Positions 11,653-23,822 of a DNA stretch of 64,000 nt are shown here, piece after piece. Positions within the stretch are counted from its first letter, which is position 1; every line of letters begins with the position of its first letter. The stretch comes from Capitella teleta (Eukaryota > Annelida > Polychaeta > Capitellidae), in NCBI GenBank assembly GCA_000328365.1, contig KB292432.1, positions 3,390-67,389 of the forward strand. Direction: 5' to 3'. Both the position numbers and the translations under genes were made by a program. The notes beneath the pieces are model-generated. The model searched no databases. It worked only from the letters and a program-made list of their open reading frames with translations, and had not been told where the DNA came from.

Positions 11653-14600
11653 CAATTCAATTAATTTATCACAAGATCAATCTATATGGACGACAACTAC
11701 ACCGATTCTCCCTTCTGGGAAAATTTGAAATTTGAAACAGACCGCAGAGATTTATCAATCCATTGTGGACAAAATCACAGAATGGTGAGACTTCGTAGAA
11801 CACGCGGGGGTAACAAAAGTAAGAATATTCTTGAAGTTTACAAATCAGACTTTTGATTTATTCGCCAAGCATGTAGCCCGCCATTATACAGTTTACAAGA
11901 TCAAATTTCAGCCCAAGTTGTCATATTTATCGCCAATAATTGTTTTGCCATATGTGAGTACGAAACGCGTCACTTCGCTGCTGTTTTAACTCACACTCTC
12001 GCACCTGGTATTAAAGGTGAGCACATACGACACCAGGTAATGGTGCAACCACACTCGGTACCGAAATAGTAAATCAGCAATCTTTTGTGGAACTTGTCAT
12101 AATACTTTATGACGAACGTGGAAACTTATACCCCACCAGAAAGAGATAGGAAACAAAAATATTTTCACCTGAGTAAATCTGAGATAAAAAAGAACAGGTG
12201 TTGTCAAATTGGATAACCATATATTATTAAACCCACAATAAAACTTATCGCCAACATTCTTCAAGCAATATCACCCAATTTCCATCAGGCATCATTTCCA
12301 CTATGGGAAAATTAAAATTTAACCTTTTTTTTCTTGATTTTTCTCCTTCGTCAATGGTTGTTGATTCGATTGAATGGGTTAATGTGTTATCTTGATCTGA
12401 ATAAATCAGCAACAAAGATGATCTTGATTTGTGGCCTTTGTACACGTGAAATATGCCTCCGTCTTGGCTTCAACCAGCAGACAAAATGGGCTAATTTACG
12501 ACGCAACGAGGCGTTGGGGTTACATCCGAGTTCGATCGCATGACTCAGACAAGAAGGCCAACACCGACTGGTTTCAAGTGATAAGACAGACTGCAGAGGA
12601 GACTTGACTAGTTGGGAGGTCTGATTTATGTCTCTGTAAGTTATGAAAGAGTCTCTTATATATGATCAATGTCGCCAAGTTTTGTCTATTTCCCCACTAA
12701 ACATTTCGCCTCAAGGTATAGTCAAGAAGGAAAAATAATTAGTTATACATTATACGATTCAATTCCTCGGGTTCACGTACCGAATAAGTAAATACCTTAC
12801 ATGGGAATTCAATGAAATGTGTCTCATGTACATACATGGCATATAAAACATGCGCTGTAATTATGCTTAGCGGTATAATTATGCTCATATCGCATAACCA
12901 TGTTACAGCAATATCACTTTGCGCGCCACACAATAAAGTTGACGTCAAGGCAAATTCATTCAATTACAGTATAGAAATATGAATATAATTATCATGTATG
13001 TGTTTATGTAAAACATATGTGATGACATGACATACCATACATGCAATTCCGACAATAACTGATGCCGGTCGTCTTGATTTTTACAAGTCAAACTACACAT
13101 GTAGTAGAGTTGGGGAACGCATGCAAAAAGTCAATGGAAATGCTAACATTGTTTTCCAGCATTACACCTAAATAATTATGAGAGTAATGGTATTAGTATA
13201 AATGTAATTCACTTGCCACTTCGGTGCTAAGCTTAGCTAAACTAAACTCTTGTATCGCTTGCAAGCCCCTCTTCGATCAATGGCGCGTGTTTCTTGTAAA
13301 TTTAATACTAATGCGAAGGTTGCCATCACACCATGGAGTAGCACGTTTATGTTGAACACTGTTTTCTCGTGGCCCATTTCAAGACAAACCCATTCTTCGG
13401 CACAAGAATTTTTCCTTCAAGTTCCAGAACAAATAGCCAGGAGACATATGTGCCACAAATACTGCACAGCATTCATTTCATTGGTCACCCCCACTCATTA
13501 TTTGCCTCTATTGGTTTTGCCGTCTTTGTATCGCGGATTTGAAATGTGTTAAACGGGGCATGCTTTGACCGTCTGCTCAAGTAGATGCAACGTCATGTCC
13601 AAGAACTATTGACCACTTCACAGCCGCCGATTACTCAGTTATAGCCATTTAACACAGGTTATGGGCAATGAAAGGGCACTGAACATGCGAATACTGACCA
13701 TTGGCCGAGCAATAGCTTTCAGCTATGGCATGTCGTAAAAAAAGATCCAAAATAACACACATCCCTTTTGACGGATTAGTAACTGGAGTTATGTGTGATT
13801 GCACACTTTGAAGCAGCAACAGGGTGACTGCAAAGGGCAATACGAGTGGCAGGGGCCAGCGTGGGTTTCAGCCCTCAAGCAAATTGGCGTCAGAGTGTAA
13901 CAGATGAATCATGGTATAATAATCACGACAGCTGATGAAGATGTATGCATGATGCCACGCCCATGTTCTATGTTCATCTCTTTTTCTGCCAGAGATTTCA
14001 AATTCCTTGGGTATTTCTTATAGTTTCGTGCGTATATATTTACATACATGGCCCAGAGCCACCCTTACCATGCAGCGCGCATAATCGCATAATGTGCGTG
14101 CACTCTGACATGGTTATAGACATCGACCGTCAGTTGAGGTTTGGTGGATCCCCTCAAGAGGCCGAATACACCTTCAAATTAGTCTGCATTAGCACCTGAC
14201 TTCAAACGCAACGCCCCTCGCAAATGAACTCATTCGTGGCCCCTGCAACGAACAAAGGCAGCGATCAGAAGGTTGCCCCAGGCCCCAACGAATTGTCGGT
14301 CTCGTACATCACCATCAGAATGGTCTTCATGCAATCGCTCTCTTACAGGCCAAATTGCATCCCCATACACAATTATATAAACAAGTCTTCTTCTCTTCAA
14401 GCATTTCTCTTCATGGATATAATCTGGCTTTTTCAACTGAATTCCTCCCTCACCTTCTCTATAGCATATATCAGAACGATCGATATAAGATTATAACCAC
14501 CATTCAATAATTACACATGCACGCGCAATTCTATATTTTTATGTGTGAGCGTGGCCGGCTGTAGTCGTGAATGACAAAATATCCCATAAAAGTGATAACA

Positions 14601-15399
14601 CAGAGATTTGCTCAGATAACGCCCCGAATACTATAATCAGGAGATGGAAGCATTGCATATAAGCCTCGATCAGAACCAAAATGTTGTGAATAGCAGTCAA
14701 CGCTTCATAAATCAAGCAACAATGACAGCGACGTCTGTTTTATGAGCCTCCTGATCAGTTGGATCTCAGGAGGAGGCTTGACCTCTGCGTGGTCATTTTA
14801 TATTTCAGGGTCATTGGGATGTGACCTAGCAGGGCACGAGACAGCTTTGCGAAACTCATGTCGCGGCAATAAATTCGACATGAAAGTGCGCATTTATACC
14901 TATAACAAGGCACGCTCAATGGAATCGTAATTGTAGACTCTTAAGTTCTCAACGTATCATTAGGGAAGGTTCTTGCAGCAGCTAAATTCTCCAAGGACTC
15001 ATGCAGGACGCATATCGCACCATGTTCTAATAGGATATGATTATCCATATATGCATATATGTATGCAGGCGTCATAGTAATTAGTTACAAGATGATGCGT
15101 GCCAGAAACCCACGAAAACAAGAAAACATCATTATACAATTTTAGCACCCAACTTACTATATAGTGCAGTATATACGGACTCCGTTGCACACACATGTGA
15201 CCATTCAGCCGGTACTAGATTTGACCTACATGTAGAGCTGTGGAAACACGTACATATAAATAAGATTATATCCAATTGCATAATAATTGCTCTCATCGTG
15301 TTCCCGTTTCTCGTTTTAATTCCCAGGAATGCCTCTATTGGCATGGTGCGATCATCGAAGCGAGATTTCTTCTGATCTCTGACTGTTTTGACAGAACAC
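11653..15399. other. Long intergenic stretch, no supported gene
   Basis: AT-rich, with only short frames that carry no known motif. Frames at 13250-13552, 13945-14199 and 14224-14496 lack family resemblance and are overlapped by frames on the other strand. Distal Olig regulatory DNA could lie here, but nothing in the sequence shows it directly. Confidence 0.4.
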
Positions 15400-15870
15400 C
15401 GAGCACCCCGCCAGGTCACGTGTTATTACCGTCAGTTTTTTTGCCAAGATGGCGGACAGCGGGAGGTTCGAGCTGACAGAACCCCAGCGCGCATGCGTCC
15501 AAATACGAGCCATTGACCGCATTGTGTATGTCGTAAATGGGCGCGATTGAGCGCAATGGTGCGCAAGTAGATTGAACGCTGTGAGTCCACGTGTGGTTCA
15601 TCAAGGCTGCAGTTCGCAGGTAGTCTATGAGTGCAGCGGAGCAGGCTAAAACGGCCCCCATTTGTCAGAGATCGCTGGCACCCCCCTCGGGGCGCACCCC
15701 ACGCCAAGGGATCTCGCTCCTGTACGGGGCATGAAAGTGACACCCCGGGGTTGCTTCGCAGGTGGACTGCTTGCCAGAGATTGCTGAGTTTTCCACGTGA
15801 ATGCAACGCAATGCCAGGAGTCATAGAAAAAGGCATATGGGAAATGCCCCGACGGGCATAGCACGGGAAA
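15400..15870. promoter_or_regulatory. GC-rich, CpG-rich island, possible promoter
   Basis: A local rise in GC and CpG in AT-rich DNA. It includes GGTCACGTGTTA (an E-box, 15414-15425), CCAAGATGGCGGAC (a YY1-like element, 15444-15457) and CGCGCATGCGTCC (an NRF1-like palindrome, near 15486). This grouping is typical of broadly active animal promoters. The downstream gene was not identified; see the candidate first exon at 15449. Confidence 0.4.
15449..15550 (+). CDS. Candidate first coding exon of an unidentified gene
   Basis: An ATG in very good context (CCAAGATGGCGG) opens a 33-residue frame, MADSGRFELTEPQRACV..., ending at 15550. A strong splice-donor-like GTATGT lies inside (around 15523-15528), so the real coding part may be a short first exon. 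No acceptor exon with family resemblance was found in the next 4 kb. It could instead be just the YY1-type promoter element, which contains ATGG by itself. Confidence 0.2.
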   Translation: MADSGRFELTEPQRACVQIRAIDRIVYVVNGRD

Positions 15871-17150
15871 GGGAGAAATTAACTGCGCTTGAAAACACTT
15901 GGGTCGTTTTAGCTGGTGATGAAAGTGATAAATGACGCTTCAAACGTCGTTCTGACCACGTGTACGAATTTCTCATCCATCATAACTTGTCTTCTTGACA
16001 CGGAAATCGGCGCGAAAACCTGAAGCCTGTGTTCCAATCGCTGTAAGGCTTAGAGTATGAATCATGCACATTCCCAGTCGCGATTATAATGTCATAAAAA
16101 GATAATGACTAATCTACCCGCAAGAGAGGCGCTGTCGTAACACAGCAACATGGCGCAGGTAGACATCGGCAATTTTCGCAGTTTGACAGCAGCCGAGCGA
16201 ATATGCTGGATGCCACGAGGGAAGTGCGGAGGTACAGCCGCTCCGCTCGGACCCTTTTGAGCCTTCTGCGTTTATCGACGGAGGTATGATGAGCTGAGGT
16301 CGGGCGGTCGACCTTGTCATTGTCTGCGCAGGGGTCTCCTTTTGAGGCTGATGACTGAATCAGACGGAAAAACGCCAGTGGTCGACACCCACTTATTAGC
16401 CGAGTGATTCATTCGGGGCTGTCGGTATGCGAATGACAGACCAGAAGCGCCCTCCTGTGTCTTACCTTCATCTTCCAAGCAGCGAGCTCATTTTCGCCAC
16501 AAGACTCGGCTCCTCCCCGATGTTGGCCCACAATCCACGTAACGATCAGCTCCGACCCGATTGGACACGCAACGGCGCTAAAACAAGAGGCAGGCGCTAA
16601 ATGCAGATGCATGCCCAGGCCTCAGGCACAGCACAGCCCTGGTCTGTAATCAGCATCTTAATCATGCTTATTGCAAACTCAGAGTCCATCTGTCACTGTT
16701 TCCAATCCACAAAGCTTATTGCGACAAGCCATTGATCTTTGACGGGGAAGTAATCCGGCTTGAATCGCGGATTTGACTCCGCTATGCAACGTTATGAAGC
16801 GCGGAATGAGTGAAAGGACCGAACTAATCTTCAAAAGTTCAGTTTAAAAAAGAAGTCAAAATCAATGCCACTGCAAGCAATGTCAGATAAACAAACTAGA
16901 ATACTGGCTAACACAAACATAATGCTAGCATAAATCATAACTCATTAATTAAACTTTTAATTAACACGGGGTGCACAAAAGAAATAATTAAATCGAATTC
17001 ATGTACATGTATTCATATGAGGATTCTTTTATGCACGCCTTGGCCTGTGCATTGAAACAATTCAGTGTGTATGAACAGGAATGAATTTTTAAAGCTAACC
17101 GCTCCGTATAGTAAGAATTCTATTAATGCCATACAAGGGAAGATCACCCT
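15871..17150. other. Intergenic, nothing recognised
   Basis: Mixed-composition sequence with short frames only. The GC-richer part at 16100-16620 has no motif that I could assign. Confidence 0.35.
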
Positions 17151-17441
17151 TCAGATATTATCCCCGGTGACAATTTCAACGATGCCTCGCCCCAGCACGT
17201 GCGCCAACTTAACTCGTCCGGCCCATTTGCGGCGGGGCAGTGCATTTCGTTGCCTGTGGCGCATCTCGCGCAGATCGCGCGCCAAAAGTTGAACGAAGCC
17301 GTCATCGGTAGAATCATCAAAGTTCACGACGATCGTGGCGATCACGGGTTTGTTTTCTGGCGCCTCCGGCTGATCTCCCGCGAAGGTGTTTGGGTCAACC
17401 TGCGAAGAACAGATGGCGGGAAACGGGTTCGATCTCCCTAG
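17151..17441 (-). other. GC-rich open segment, possible exon, unknown
   Basis: About 290 bases stand out by GC content and stay open on both strands. The minus strand reads ...ENKPVIATIVVNFDDSTDD... then QLLARDLREMRHRQRNALPR; the plus strand reads ...QIARQKLNEAVIGRII. I recognise neither. A coding exon or a short CpG-rich regulatory block are both possible. Confidence 0.2.
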
Positions 17442-19246
17442 AGTTTGACAAACAAAGGGAGTGTGCATGGATGTAAAGGCATATATTTAATCATATAAGA
17501 CAAATAAAACACTAAATCAACTTTATCGATTAAGGCACCTGAACTGCGTGACTCCACACAGTCTACTCTTGTACATGTATTTGAAATAGCCACGCGAAAT
17601 CAACAGCCATCAGCTCATACATTGTGTTGCGTTCAAACTCTGACCACAAGATTTGAGAAGTAACAAAACAGGCAGCACTTGGTACTTATGGAAACCACAT
17701 TGCACGCAGAAGGCAACAGGAAGGTCTGACCATACATTGGTCATCGGGCGATTAAGCCATGCACCTTGCTCCTCCTGTTGGCCATCTGGACCGACGTGGT
17801 CAGCAGCGGGTGTCGCAGTAGACACGGCGGGGTTTCCCCTCGCAGGCTAGCTCATGAGCCGTTAGATGAGGCCCCACGGCGCCTCAATGCTCCAACTGCG
17901 ACACGTTACCCCGCATTTCATACTTGGTTATAGACTTTGTGTGGTCAGCAAAAGAGGTGTTGCTGGTCCCTCCTTGCACGGTTATTAAAAAGCACTTCAG
18001 CAGTACAGCCTTTTGCGTTTATGGTGAGTCTATTTCTCGGTTTTCAGGTCTATTGACCAACAAATTGCTGATGCTCAGATAGTAAGTGAATGAAGTCGGC
18101 CTGGAGGCAAGCGCTTACATGCTGCTTGATGGCTATCAAGGCAGCGAGGGAGACAGTTCAACGACCTGCGTGCCTCACTCGCACATGCGCATTGCGGCAT
18201 ACGTCGTTCAAAACAAAGATCGGCTTTGCTTTTAGGCTTGCTACAACAATGAGCACATATTAGAAGTTGCGTATTTTAATCATGTGAAATTAATGCATAT
18301 GAAATTGGGGGTAGAACTCTTACAAAATTATTTGTGTAGGAGCCTATGCAGGTATAACTATGATAAATACATGTAGGCCCGCCTTCTCTAATTAAAACTT
18401 ACCTCCGGTTGTACTACAGGTACATTATACTCATAAAAGCAATAAGAAAAAAAAAAGAAAAAGAAAGAAAAAAGAAAAGAGAAAAAACCTAACAAGAACT
18501 GCATCAATTGGCGCAGATTAAACATATTTCGCCTGTGTGTGAACATGTTCCATATTTGCAGAGTATGCTGGCAGATGTCGGTGACTGTCTCCGGTGCATG
18601 GCTCGAGTTCTGAAAGCGACTCGACGGGAGGTAATTGCTGCTCTCGCACGAGTCTTGTATGCGGGGTCTGACCCCGAGCGTTCACCCTGCTCGTGGAGGG
18701 TGATCCAGGCTGGACATACATGCTGTGCGAGGGCACCAGACGGAAGGGAAAATTAACCCTTTGTGTGGTTTGCATGAGAATGAGATTTGTGAATGTTTTG
18801 ATTTATGAATGGGTGAAATTAGATGTTGCTGCACTGTTCATTCAACAGAATTGATTGTTCAGGCCAGAAATAGACGAGGTAGCTGCATGACATTGCGCGA
18901 GGACCGTTTCCAAGAGAAGCATAGCATGATGACATGAGCATATGGATGTTTGGAGGGACTTTTAATTGGGGAAATTTTTTCGGTTAATAGACATCAAAGC
19001 AAAGCAACTATAATGCTTCGGTTGCCACGGATAACAAGACTCGACATGGAAGCGAAATTGATCGGATTCCATCTCTACCCTTGATCAGACTAATATGCCG
19101 GTGATTGAAATTGGTAATTCTCTACTCGCCTCTGTTGAAACGAAATGAAAAAGTAAGAACACGAAGCATCAACACGTCTTGTTATCCTGGGTGAGCAGTC
19201 TTAAAGCATGGTTACCGGACCAACGCACGTCACGAGCGTCAGGAGC

Positions 19247-19277
<31 letters not shown>

Positions 19278-19422
19278 CGAGTTGGGAGATGAAGTATAAT
19301 TAAATGGGTATTCATTAACATCAGCAAAATATTAGTTGTAATAAACTGATTTCATATTTTAATATTGAATTATTAAAAATTAATTACAACCCTAAAGCAA
19401 GTAAGACCATGAAATTCAACGC

Positions 19423-19460
<38 letters not shown>

Positions 19461-19902
19461 CCATTAAAGGTAAGTTGATCAGAATAATGACCTATAAGCA
19501 TGGGCTGTTCATTTGTGTCTGCGTTCACTGACACCTCAGTGGGTGGGGCGAATCGTCGCTCGATTTGCTCCCAATGAATGTCAGCTCTTAATTCGATCTT
19601 AATCGAATCTTAAAGGTTTGGTGTTGACAGTGGCTGTGTGGATGGCACACGTCAGCACCATGCTGGTTGCTCTGGATCAGGTGTCGAAATGACGATTACC
19701 TTTGACAGAGATATGTAGGGGCCATGCACAGCCATCTTGGCTGCGTCGCGACTCAAGGATACGTTTTCAATGTATGGTATATTGTATGATTGGATGTACT
19801 GAAGAAAAAAAAAAACCGCTTTCAAACCTAAAAATATATAGTCTCAACCCCAGCTAAGAAATAAACAGATTGATATTATATTGGTTGGATATTTATTCTC
19901 AA
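17442..19902. other. Intergenic with simple repeats
   Basis: A purine-rich A/G tract lies at 18445-18490, a poly(A) of about 26 at 19251-19277, and (AT)n followed by (AG)n at 19423-19460. The frames at 18508-18775 overlap on both strands and show no motif. No gene is called. Confidence 0.4.
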
Positions 19903-21472
19903 TTATTCTTCTGCCTTTTGATAGACGCGGATGTAGTCGACTTGCATGGCGGCGTCTTCGCCCTCCCATGTCCACAACCAACGGTCGCGAGCGTCCCACA
20001 AATTCCACATGGCGTCCACCTGAGACTCAGTGTTGTTCCACGGTTTGCCGAAGACTGCATTATCACCTCTGTTGATGACGTCATCGGGAAAGTAGCCACC
20101 GACACCACCGACGGCCACACTCAGGATGAAATGGAGCTGGGAGAGATGATCTTAATACGGGGATATTATTTTAGTGTTCCTTGCATTACGTCTTGGTCAA
20201 ACGGGGCCATTTGCGACGCCTCTTCCCAGGGGTTTGTCGTTCCCTCCGCCCACGGAGCACCGAAGTCGAAGAAGTTGAAATTGTCCTGCTCGTTTGCCGG
20301 AGGATCCGGCGCTGAGAGGATGAGTTCCCCGTCCAGGAACCAACTGATGATGAGGAAAACCAGATACCCCGGTAATTGATGAACAATCATGACGTCATTG
20401 GGATATCTCACCGGATCGCATTCTCATCCCACTCAATGACGTAATCGTGGAAGTAATTCGCGAAATCCTCAGTGAAATTTAACCTTTGAGGCATTAGTTA
20501 TGATTGGCGAGATGATTATTGCCTGGCACACCTGTGGACTAATGTGAGGTGGTTCCTGTTCTGGTCGAACGTAGCACCCCAGTTTGTGGTTGCTTTCATC
20601 CTCTGCATCCCAATGTCGTCTCCGCTGTCGGCAAACTTCAGATCCTCATTACCTTTCGTATGATTCGTTGGATTAGTGAGGATATCAATGTCATGTTAAT
20701 CTACCTATCGATTCGGCGATGTCGATGTCACCTGACATGGGCCAACCCCCGTACACCCCCTCTTCGGGCAACATCCACATGGCTGAAATGACTAAATAAT
20801 TAACCAGTAAAACACGGAGAAATTCCGCTCACCTGGCCACAACCAATCACCACGTGGCATTTTGGCGCGAAGCTCCGCCCTTCCTCGGCAGAAAGCAAAT
20901 CTCTGATAAGTGCGCAAGCGTGCGGACATGGTGGGCGGGATGCTGGACTCAGATCCACGTCGAACACAATTATTCTCAGGGTCAAAATCCGTGCAATTTC
21001 CATACAGCTCTATCATGTGTCAGGCAAATAGATTACTTAAGTATGCATACAGTGGCTATTCTTAGGTACCAACCTTTCAAATCTAGCAGACCATTGGTAA
21101 GGAAATCCTCCCCAAATGGCTCTCCAGTCGCTGGGTTGATGTTCTCTGGCAACAACGTCTGACCAAAGGAGAATAATCGAATCCTTGATATTTCGTTGTG
21201 AAAATCACTCCACACTTACAGGTTTGATGAACAGGACACCATCGCGGATATAACTGTTTTCTTGATCCGGAGTATAGACTTGGAACTCTCCGTTCTGCAG
21301 TGAATCTGTGAGGGATGCCATTTAGCCATGGAGCACTCACCCCTCCTCCCCAAGCGGTCACTTCATGCTCCCAGTTATCCGGATCCAGTATATCAAACTC
21401 GTCCTGCCAGATGAGGTTCCATTCCTCACCAAATGCTGCCCCCAAGAAAACCAAAGCCAAGAGAAGCCTCAT
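19903..21472 (-). CDS. Secreted GH16 beta-1,3-glucanase / beta-glucan-binding protein
   Basis: A spliced gene of about seven short-intron exons. It starts with a signal peptide (MRLLLALVFLGAAFG, residues 1-15), then WNLIWQDEFD and DNWEHEVTAWGGG. The next exons read NGEFQVYTPDQENSYIRDGV, TGEPFGEDFLTNGLLDL, an exon with RLRTYQRFAFCRGRAELRAK followed by MPRGDWLWP, then AMWMLPEEGVYGGWPMSGDI, which runs into DIAES, an exon with ATTNWGATFDQN, FLDGELILSAPDPP, and the last exon VGGYFPDDV...MQVDYIRVYQKAEE. This is the GH16 laminarinase/GNBP fold of invertebrate glucanases and immune beta-glucan recognition proteins. The active-site motif normally reads E-x-D-x-x-E. Here it is GDIDIAE, with Asp in place of the nucleophile Glu, while the middle Asp and the acid/base Glu are kept. 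Activity may therefore be reduced, or the role may be recognition. Exon edges are by eye. Confidence 0.9.
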
Positions 21473-22234
21473 TCTCGATAAATGTATAAAGTTTTATAAA
21501 AGTTTTATCACTTTTATACTTAATGAAAACATACAATTAGGGCGTGGGAAGAACAAAGCAATCAGCTGGCTGTGATCCACTGTACCTGGGCCGAATTACT
21601 TGCATTTTCTTTGTGACTCACTTCTCTCAGATGCCGCTCTCTCGTGTGAACCCGTATAGTAGGCCTTAAAAAGTGCTTAATTGTGTTTGTTATCAGTAGA
21701 TTCGGCATCAACTCTGCTTTGAACAAAGCAGTTCTTGTTCGAGGCCCAATTCAACAGGCACCCTTTTGCAAATGAAACATGGGCCAAAGTTTAAATTGGT
21801 TTCATTCACCACAATTCTTGATTCACACTCCTTACATATATAATTGCTAACAGGCTCCAATGACACAGCTAGCGAGTTGCAACTTGCTAGTACTCTGATA
21901 TAAGGAGACTGAACAATACCTTTGTTTGATTAATTTGACTGAAATTTCGCGCAAATGAAAATATGAATGGATGAAAAGCATATTTTTCAGGCGCGAGCCA
22001 ATTCAGACCCAATGAATACGCCATGGAAATGAAGCATAATGATTCCAACTTTAAGTAAATTAAGCAGAAGTAAAGGTGAAAGTAAATAATACCTCACACC
22101 ATTCAATTCTTATTTAACCTCTGAATCCTGAAGCCTGACGGCTTATGTGGTAACATGAGTTCTCAACATAAATATCATGGGCATGATGGGGTGTCAAAGA
22201 ATCATTCGTAAACCACTGGCAATACATGTATATA
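21473..22234. other. Upstream region of the GH16 gene
   Basis: Probable promoter and intergenic DNA. No specific element could be supported. Confidence 0.35.
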
Positions 22235-22330
22235 TTTGTAGCTTGTCGCTACCCAACGGTCATCGTTTGGTTTTGAACGTGCGACTTGCCGAGATGGACA
22301 CCCTAACCTCTCGGCCACCAAGTCATTATG
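22235..22330 (-). mobile_element. tRNA-like sequence, probable SINE head or tRNA pseudogene
   Basis: On the minus strand a Ser/Leu-type tRNA body is visible: TTGGTGGCCGAGAGGTTAGG (A box) and GCACGTTCAAAACC (B box), with a plausible anticodon arm in between (GTGTCCATCTCGGC). The acceptor stem does not close, because no CCAAGTC-like 3' strand follows, so a working tRNA is unlikely. Confidence 0.5.
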
Positions 22331-23042
22331 GTAAATTAGGAGCGGGCGGCCAGTGAGGCATACTTGAATAAATTAATTCCGGACGACGGCACAGTCCGGC
22401 TATGGCTGTGATTATTTGGAGTAAGCAAACTCAGAACGCACTCAGAGAGCAAATCATAACGCACTTCATTAGATCGTACAAGGAATGATGTTAACTTTCA
22501 AACGCTATGATTAATCTGTGCAGAAGTACACGTTGGCCTATCAGGCTATCACCGAGGTCAATGGCTTTGTAAACCGTTTAAAGATTTGTTACAACTCACG
22601 CACGTAAATGTTGCTAAAATATTTAATTCAGTGAATACTTAAAATTATTTCATTGTACCACAAATATGTACAGAGTGTGAGATCTGGATACACTGCATGC
22701 GACCAAATGATGTTCACGTTTGGCTCTTAATGCCGTGAGGAATACTCCTTAGCATAAAAATATTTTAATGCTCTAATTTCAGCAATTCACTGAAAGAAAA
22801 GGAGACCCCCCCCAAAAAAAAATAACAAAAAAAACAACAAAAAAAAAAAACAACAACAAAAACGAGTGTGCGAAACAGATGAGTGAGTTTTATTATTGAA
22901 GTCACATGCCAAAAATTATATCTCAGGAATAATATAGTAATGGCTATAATTATCTACAGCTAGCGTATAGCACCGATAAAATAGGTAAACATAAAACTGT
23001 TATGTTAATTGCGGAACTCAAAAGTGAACATATTTGCTGAAA
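22331..23042. other. Intergenic, A-rich tract
   Basis: Holds a C/A tract, CCCCCCCAAAAAAAA followed by AACAAAAAAAACAAC repeats, at 22807-22861. Otherwise it is the probable 3' UTR/flank of the aerolysin-fold gene. Nothing more was seen. Confidence 0.4.
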
Positions 23043-23807
23043 TCAGAGTGATTCTTGTTGCAGTCGAATGTTTTGTTCGACGGCAAACCGGAAGTGGCTT
23101 TGCCCCTTTGTCGCGTACTTGACAACATTCTTCTCGACGACGAATCCTTTGAGTCCGTTTTCACATTCTCTCTTGATGATCTCAGCAATGTTTCCCTCAA
23201 CAATAGTGACCAGTGCATTATTGTCCTTCATGTTGGTGACACTGACCAGAACTCGACCAGCTACGGTGGAGGTCGTCTTGAAGTTAGCACTGAGCTGTGC
23301 TTCTGACACAACCAGCTCAGCCGTGGTCTTGGTGTGGGGCGGCACTTTAATCGCACTGTCCACTCCCCAGGTCATCTCCTGTTCGAACTCTTGACCCTGT
23401 GATTTTGTGACGGACACCTCGCGATGGAAACCAGCGCTGACCTCCAAGACCTCACACGGGGTCTTGAGGTTCAGCCCGACCTCCTCGCCAATAGTCACCG
23501 CCCTCTCCAGCTGTACCTCGCACGACGAACTCGTTGTCCTCTCCGTCTTGAAGGAATACTCCTGCTCTTGGTCTGTCTCGTTCGTGAAGAAGGTGCGGAA
23601 CAGAACTTGTGACTTCGGTTCTGGGGCCTGTTGCTTGTCCGTATAATCAGGGTCACTGTGGGTGAACTTCACCCGCTTCCAATTAATGTGAAATTGCAGA
23701 TGATCTCGGTTGATCTTGGCCTGCTCCTTCGTCTTTGTGATGTCAAACATCGTCTTCGACCATTGGGTGACGATGGCCTGCAGGTCAACAACCTCGGTCG
23801 CTGCCAT
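23043..23807 (-). CDS. Aerolysin-fold (ETX/MTX2-like) pore-forming-type protein
   Basis: A 254-residue frame, open from start to stop. The N-terminal ~65 residues contain a short amphipathic lead (MAATEVVDLQAIVTQWSKTM). The rest is a run of Ser/Thr- and Val-rich beta strands typical of the aerolysin/ETX superfamily: QVLFRTFFTNETDQEQEYSF, KTERTTSSSCEVQL, GLNLKTPCEVLEVSAGFHRE, TWGVDSAIKVPPHTKTTAEL, then STVAGRVLVSVTN. The 'VPPHTKTTAELVV' strand is a family hallmark. No signal peptide is seen, so the product is cytosolic or leaves by another route, as in several animal aerolysin-like proteins used in immunity or digestion. A splice acceptor (TTTTCCAG) lies about 10 bases upstream of the ATG, so a non-coding first exon is likely. 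There is no N-terminal lectin domain within this exon. Confidence 0.75.
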   Translation of the reverse strand: MAATEVVDLQAIVTQWSKTMFDITKTKEQAKINRDHLQFHINWKRVKFTHSDPDYTDKQQAPEPKSQVLFRTFFTNETDQEQEYSFKTERTTSSSCEVQLERAVTIGEEVGLNLKTPCEVLEVSAGFHREVSVTKSQGQEFEQEMTWGVDSAIKVPPHTKTTAELVVSEAQLSANFKTTSTVAGRVLVSVTNMKDNNALVTIVEGNIAEIIKRECENGLKGFVVEKNVVKYATKGQSHFRFAVEQNIRLQQESL

Positions 23808-23822
23808 TTTTGTTCACCTGGA

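Noticed and set aside
11191-11728. Two long frames rich in Phe-Ile-Leu-Tyr repeats
   Set aside because: They are produced entirely by the TTTTA microsatellite.
18508-18775. Overlapping 82- and 85-residue frames
   Set aside because: Antisense to each other, no motif, no conserved splice sites.
22235-22330. Working tRNA-Ser or tRNA-Leu gene
   Set aside because: A and B boxes are present but the acceptor stem does not pair, so a SINE head or pseudogene is more likely.
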